Shown here: positions 46,116-47,660 of the stretch, in pieces | Numbering within the stretch: position 1 is the first letter of the stretch | Layout of the letters: every line of letters begins with the position of its first letter | Source: a virus | Direction: 5' to 3' (one strand) | DNA length: 47,660 bases | IMG/VR virus record: IMGVR_UViG_3300037587_000820 | Location: 1 to 47,660 of that record | Program-made: the position numbers and the translations under genes | Notes under the pieces: generated by a model | Databases searched by the model: none | What the model saw: the letters and a program-made list of their open reading frames with translations, nothing else | What the model was told of the DNA's origin: nothing

Positions 46116-46711
46116 CTTCCAGGCACGTAGCGCGCAAGCGGGAGAATCTTGAATTGCTCAGGCCGGCGCCCAAGCAACTCCTCCGAGTCGCGCTTCTTGA
46201 TCTCGCTGAACGTCTGCCGATAGCGGTCGAGCTCGGACGTCCCGGCGGCCATGTACCCGAGCGCATGCGCCGCGGCACGCTCCCTGAGAAACGACTCGAG
46301 GCCGGGATCGATGGTGTTACCCAACGCATAGGAAGTATTCGGTCGCTTCCAGCCCGTCACCTTCATCTCACCTGCCGTGTAGACGTTCTGCCACGACGGA
46401 TCGAAGGCGAACACAGGGACGGTGCCGTTAAGCCGCAGACGCCAGTAATGGCGGGCAATGATCGTGTCGGCGTCGGCTCCGAGCCTTAGCTCCCGGATAG
46501 CAGCGAAACCCGCCGGGACGTTGTACTCGTGGTCATCGTTAGCCAGCGTAACCGACTCGTCATCCTCAATCGGGATCCACCAGCCGGAGTTGCTGGCTTC
46601 CTGCGCCGCATCGTTGATGAGGATGAGCAGGTTGGCTTCAGAGATCTCGTCCGCGCCTGTATCCCTGACGTGCAACTGGATGGAATCGACCAGATTCTGT
46701 GCTGTAGCCAG
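46112..46711 (-). CDS. Virion protein with probable CTG start, paralogue of 45492-46115
   Basis: A 199-aa protein if started at CTG 46711. The first normal start codon (TTG at 46675) would cut the helix aligned with the paralogue: MSTVQTLVDRI there corresponds to LATAQNLVDSI here, beginning exactly at the CTG, and ACGGAG lies 7 bases upstream. An in-frame TGA closes the frame just beyond. The body has GWWIPIEDDESVTLANDD and IDPGLESFLRERAAAHALGY. Likely connector or tail-completion protein. Confidence 0.65.
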   Translation of the reverse strand: MATAQNLVDSIQLHVRDTGADEISEANLLILINDAAQEASNSGWWIPIEDDESVTLANDDHEYNVPAGFAAIRELRLGADADTIIARHYWRLRLNGTVPVFAFDPSWQNVYTAGEMKVTGWKRPNTSYALGNTIDPGLESFLRERAAAHALGYMAAGTSELDRYRQTFSEIKKRDSEELLGRRPEQFKILPLARYVPGR

Positions 46712-46727
46712 GGTACAACTCCGTCAG

Positions 46728-47477
46728 CTAGTTCCGTTCGTTCGCTTCCTGCACCTGCCTTCGGGCGGCTCCAATGGGGCTGTCGCCTGTAAGCCCGCCC
46801 TCTGGGTCCTCACCCTTGAGAGCCGCTTCGATGTTCAGACTCGGAAGGGCAACCGGGTCGTTCGTCGCAGTCGGCTGCTGGATCTTCTCCAGGTCGAACC
46901 GCAAGGCGGACTTGGGATCGGCCACGTCGTAGATTTGCTGGTGATTCTCGCAGAACGCGATGACCTCCAGGTCCCGGGTCTCCTCGCTCACGCCCCCAAT
47001 GAACTTGATGAACTTGTCCCCATCGCGGGCGAATGCCTTCAGCCCACTAGGAGAGTTGGGATCCACCACCCGCATGACCGTGCCGGCCCGTACGAGAAAC
47101 TTCCCGTTGGGCTGCTTGGCGCAGGCGAACCGCCGCACGGTCGGCGAGAGCTCCTCCTCGACGGCTGGCGCCTCCACCGTACCGGCAGACGTGATGGTCC
47201 GCGGCGGGGCGTCGAGCCCCAGAGCTACGCCTGACGCAGGCTTTTCGGCGGGAGGGGCTTCTGCTACCGCAACGGCGGCTTGCGGCGGCTGAGCAGGCTC
47301 TGCGGCCGGCTGTGGGGCATCCGGTGCGGGGGCCCCCTCAGCATTCTGCTCGGCTTTCGCCCGCAAGCCTGCCTCTAGCCCATCGGCCGCGGCTTGCTGT
47401 GCGGTGCCACCTGCTAGGGCGGCGTTGCGCTCCTCGTCGCTGTTGATGATGGACGGATCCGGTGGTCCTTGGCCCAT
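46728..47477 (-). CDS. Ala/Pro-rich structural-type protein
   Basis: A 249-aa protein. Residues 15-110 are Ala/Pro/Glu-rich and disordered; residues 115-200 are a compact domain (RRFACAKQPNGKFLVRAGTV, then KFIKFIGG). ATG behind AAAGGAGGG. The low-complexity arm and position near the missing head genes suggest a minor capsid or scaffold-related protein; no family recognised. Confidence 0.55.
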   Translation of the reverse strand: MGQGPPDPSIINSDEERNAALAGGTAQQAAADGLEAGLRAKAEQNAEGAPAPDAPQPAAEPAQPPQAAVAVAEAPPAEKPASGVALGLDAPPRTITSAGTVEAPAVEEELSPTVRRFACAKQPNGKFLVRAGTVMRVVDPNSPSGLKAFARDGDKFIKFIGGVSEETRDLEVIAFCENHQQIYDVADPKSALRFDLEKIQQPTATNDPVALPSLNIEAALKGEDPEGGLTGDSPIGAARRQVQEANERN

Positions 47478-47488
47478 ATGGCCCTCCT

Positions 47489-47608
47489 TTAGTCGTCCCC
47501 CTTGGGGTTGGTGTTGGCGTTGACCGAGTGGTACTTCGGGTCGGCGGCCTTCTCGGCAGCGGTCGCCCGCTTCGCCGTCTTCGGGGCAGCCTTCGTTTCT
47601 TCAGCCAT
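47489..47608 (-). CDS. Small Lys/Ala-rich protein
   Basis: A 39-aa gene with ATG behind AAAGGA. Lys/Ala-rich (KAAPKTAKRATAAEKAA), disordered in appearance. It sits 12 bp before the next leftward gene. Possibly a small virion or DNA-associated protein. Confidence 0.5.
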   Translation of the reverse strand: MAEETKAAPKTAKRATAAEKAADPKYHSVNANTNPKGDD

Positions 47609-47623
47609 CAGGTTTCCTTTCTG

Positions 47624-47659
47624 CTAGTGGAGTGCCTTCAGGAGCAGGAAGAACTTGCG
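47624..47659 (-). CDS. 3' end of a gene running off the right edge
   Basis: The leftward frame RKFFLLLKALH ends at a TAG (complement of 47624-47626), 16 bp before the next ATG. Only 11 codons are visible, so function cannot be judged. Confidence 0.3.
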   Translation of the reverse strand, partial: RKFFLLLKALH

Positions 47660-47660
47660 A

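Overview
The window reads as one continuous stretch of a tailed double-stranded DNA bacteriophage (or prophage) from a GC-rich bacterial host. The evidence is dense, mostly 4-base-overlapping small genes, a virus-type replication set (primase, DnaB-like helicase, gp32-like SSB, RecA, family-A DNA polymerase, RuvC-like resolvase, SbcC/SbcD-like proteins), lysis enzymes, and a separate block of tail and fibre genes. Ribosome sites are strong purine-rich Shine-Dalgarno sequences and GTG/TTG starts are common. No host housekeeping gene is seen. I cannot name the host. Large terminase, portal and major capsid are absent and probably lie beyond the right edge, upstream in the leftward structural operon.

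Layout. 1-1535: leftward small genes, two of them putative zinc proteins, ending at a divergent promoter pair (1507-1574). 1545-8700: rightward run of about twenty small accessory genes (many with Cys-pair motifs, two with helix-turn-helix domains), an HNH endonuclease and an SF2 helicase. A short duplicate of the helicase N-terminus sits just upstream of the HNH module. 8697-9775: two leftward genes with winged-helix/replication-initiator character. 9776-10473: about 700 bp without a convincing gene, holding three copies of a conserved phage promoter, each followed by a predicted RNA structure. 10474-15708: lysozyme-like protein with an overlapping membrane/coiled-coil ORF, dCMP deaminase, HAD phosphatase, C5 cytosine methyltransferase, helicase and primase. 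15673-21545: a promoter overlapping the end of primase drives SSB and RecA, followed by an SbcC-like ATPase split into separate genes around an SbcD-like nuclease. 21512-25768: MazG-like enzyme, two glycosyltransferases, a UDP-sugar dehydrogenase and a RuvC-like resolvase. 26334-29867: a uracil-DNA-glycosylase/DNA polymerase I fusion interrupted in motif A by an intein. 30196-33818: promoter, amidase endolysin, a possible terminase small subunit, a KTSC protein, a protein that looks like an inactivated family-A polymerase, and a frameshifted Nmad1-like gene. 33815-47660 (leftward): holin-like proteins, beta-propeller, methyltransferase-glycosyltransferase-TPR fusion, collagen-like protein, large fibre protein, nuclease-like protein, large tail protein, a tandem pair of paralogous virion-type proteins and small structural-type proteins.

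How it works together. Five promoters share an upstream GCGAAAA element joined to a TTGACT -35 box. They sit before the noncoding RNA region, the lysis/nucleotide operon, the SSB-RecA operon and the endolysin, so they look like one regulon. The replication genes form a nearly complete replisome. The dCMP deaminase, MazG-like enzyme, Nmad1-like relic, C5-methyltransferase, sugar-nucleotide enzymes and UDG-polymerase fusion together suggest nucleotide-pool control and possibly modified DNA. That last point is inference only.
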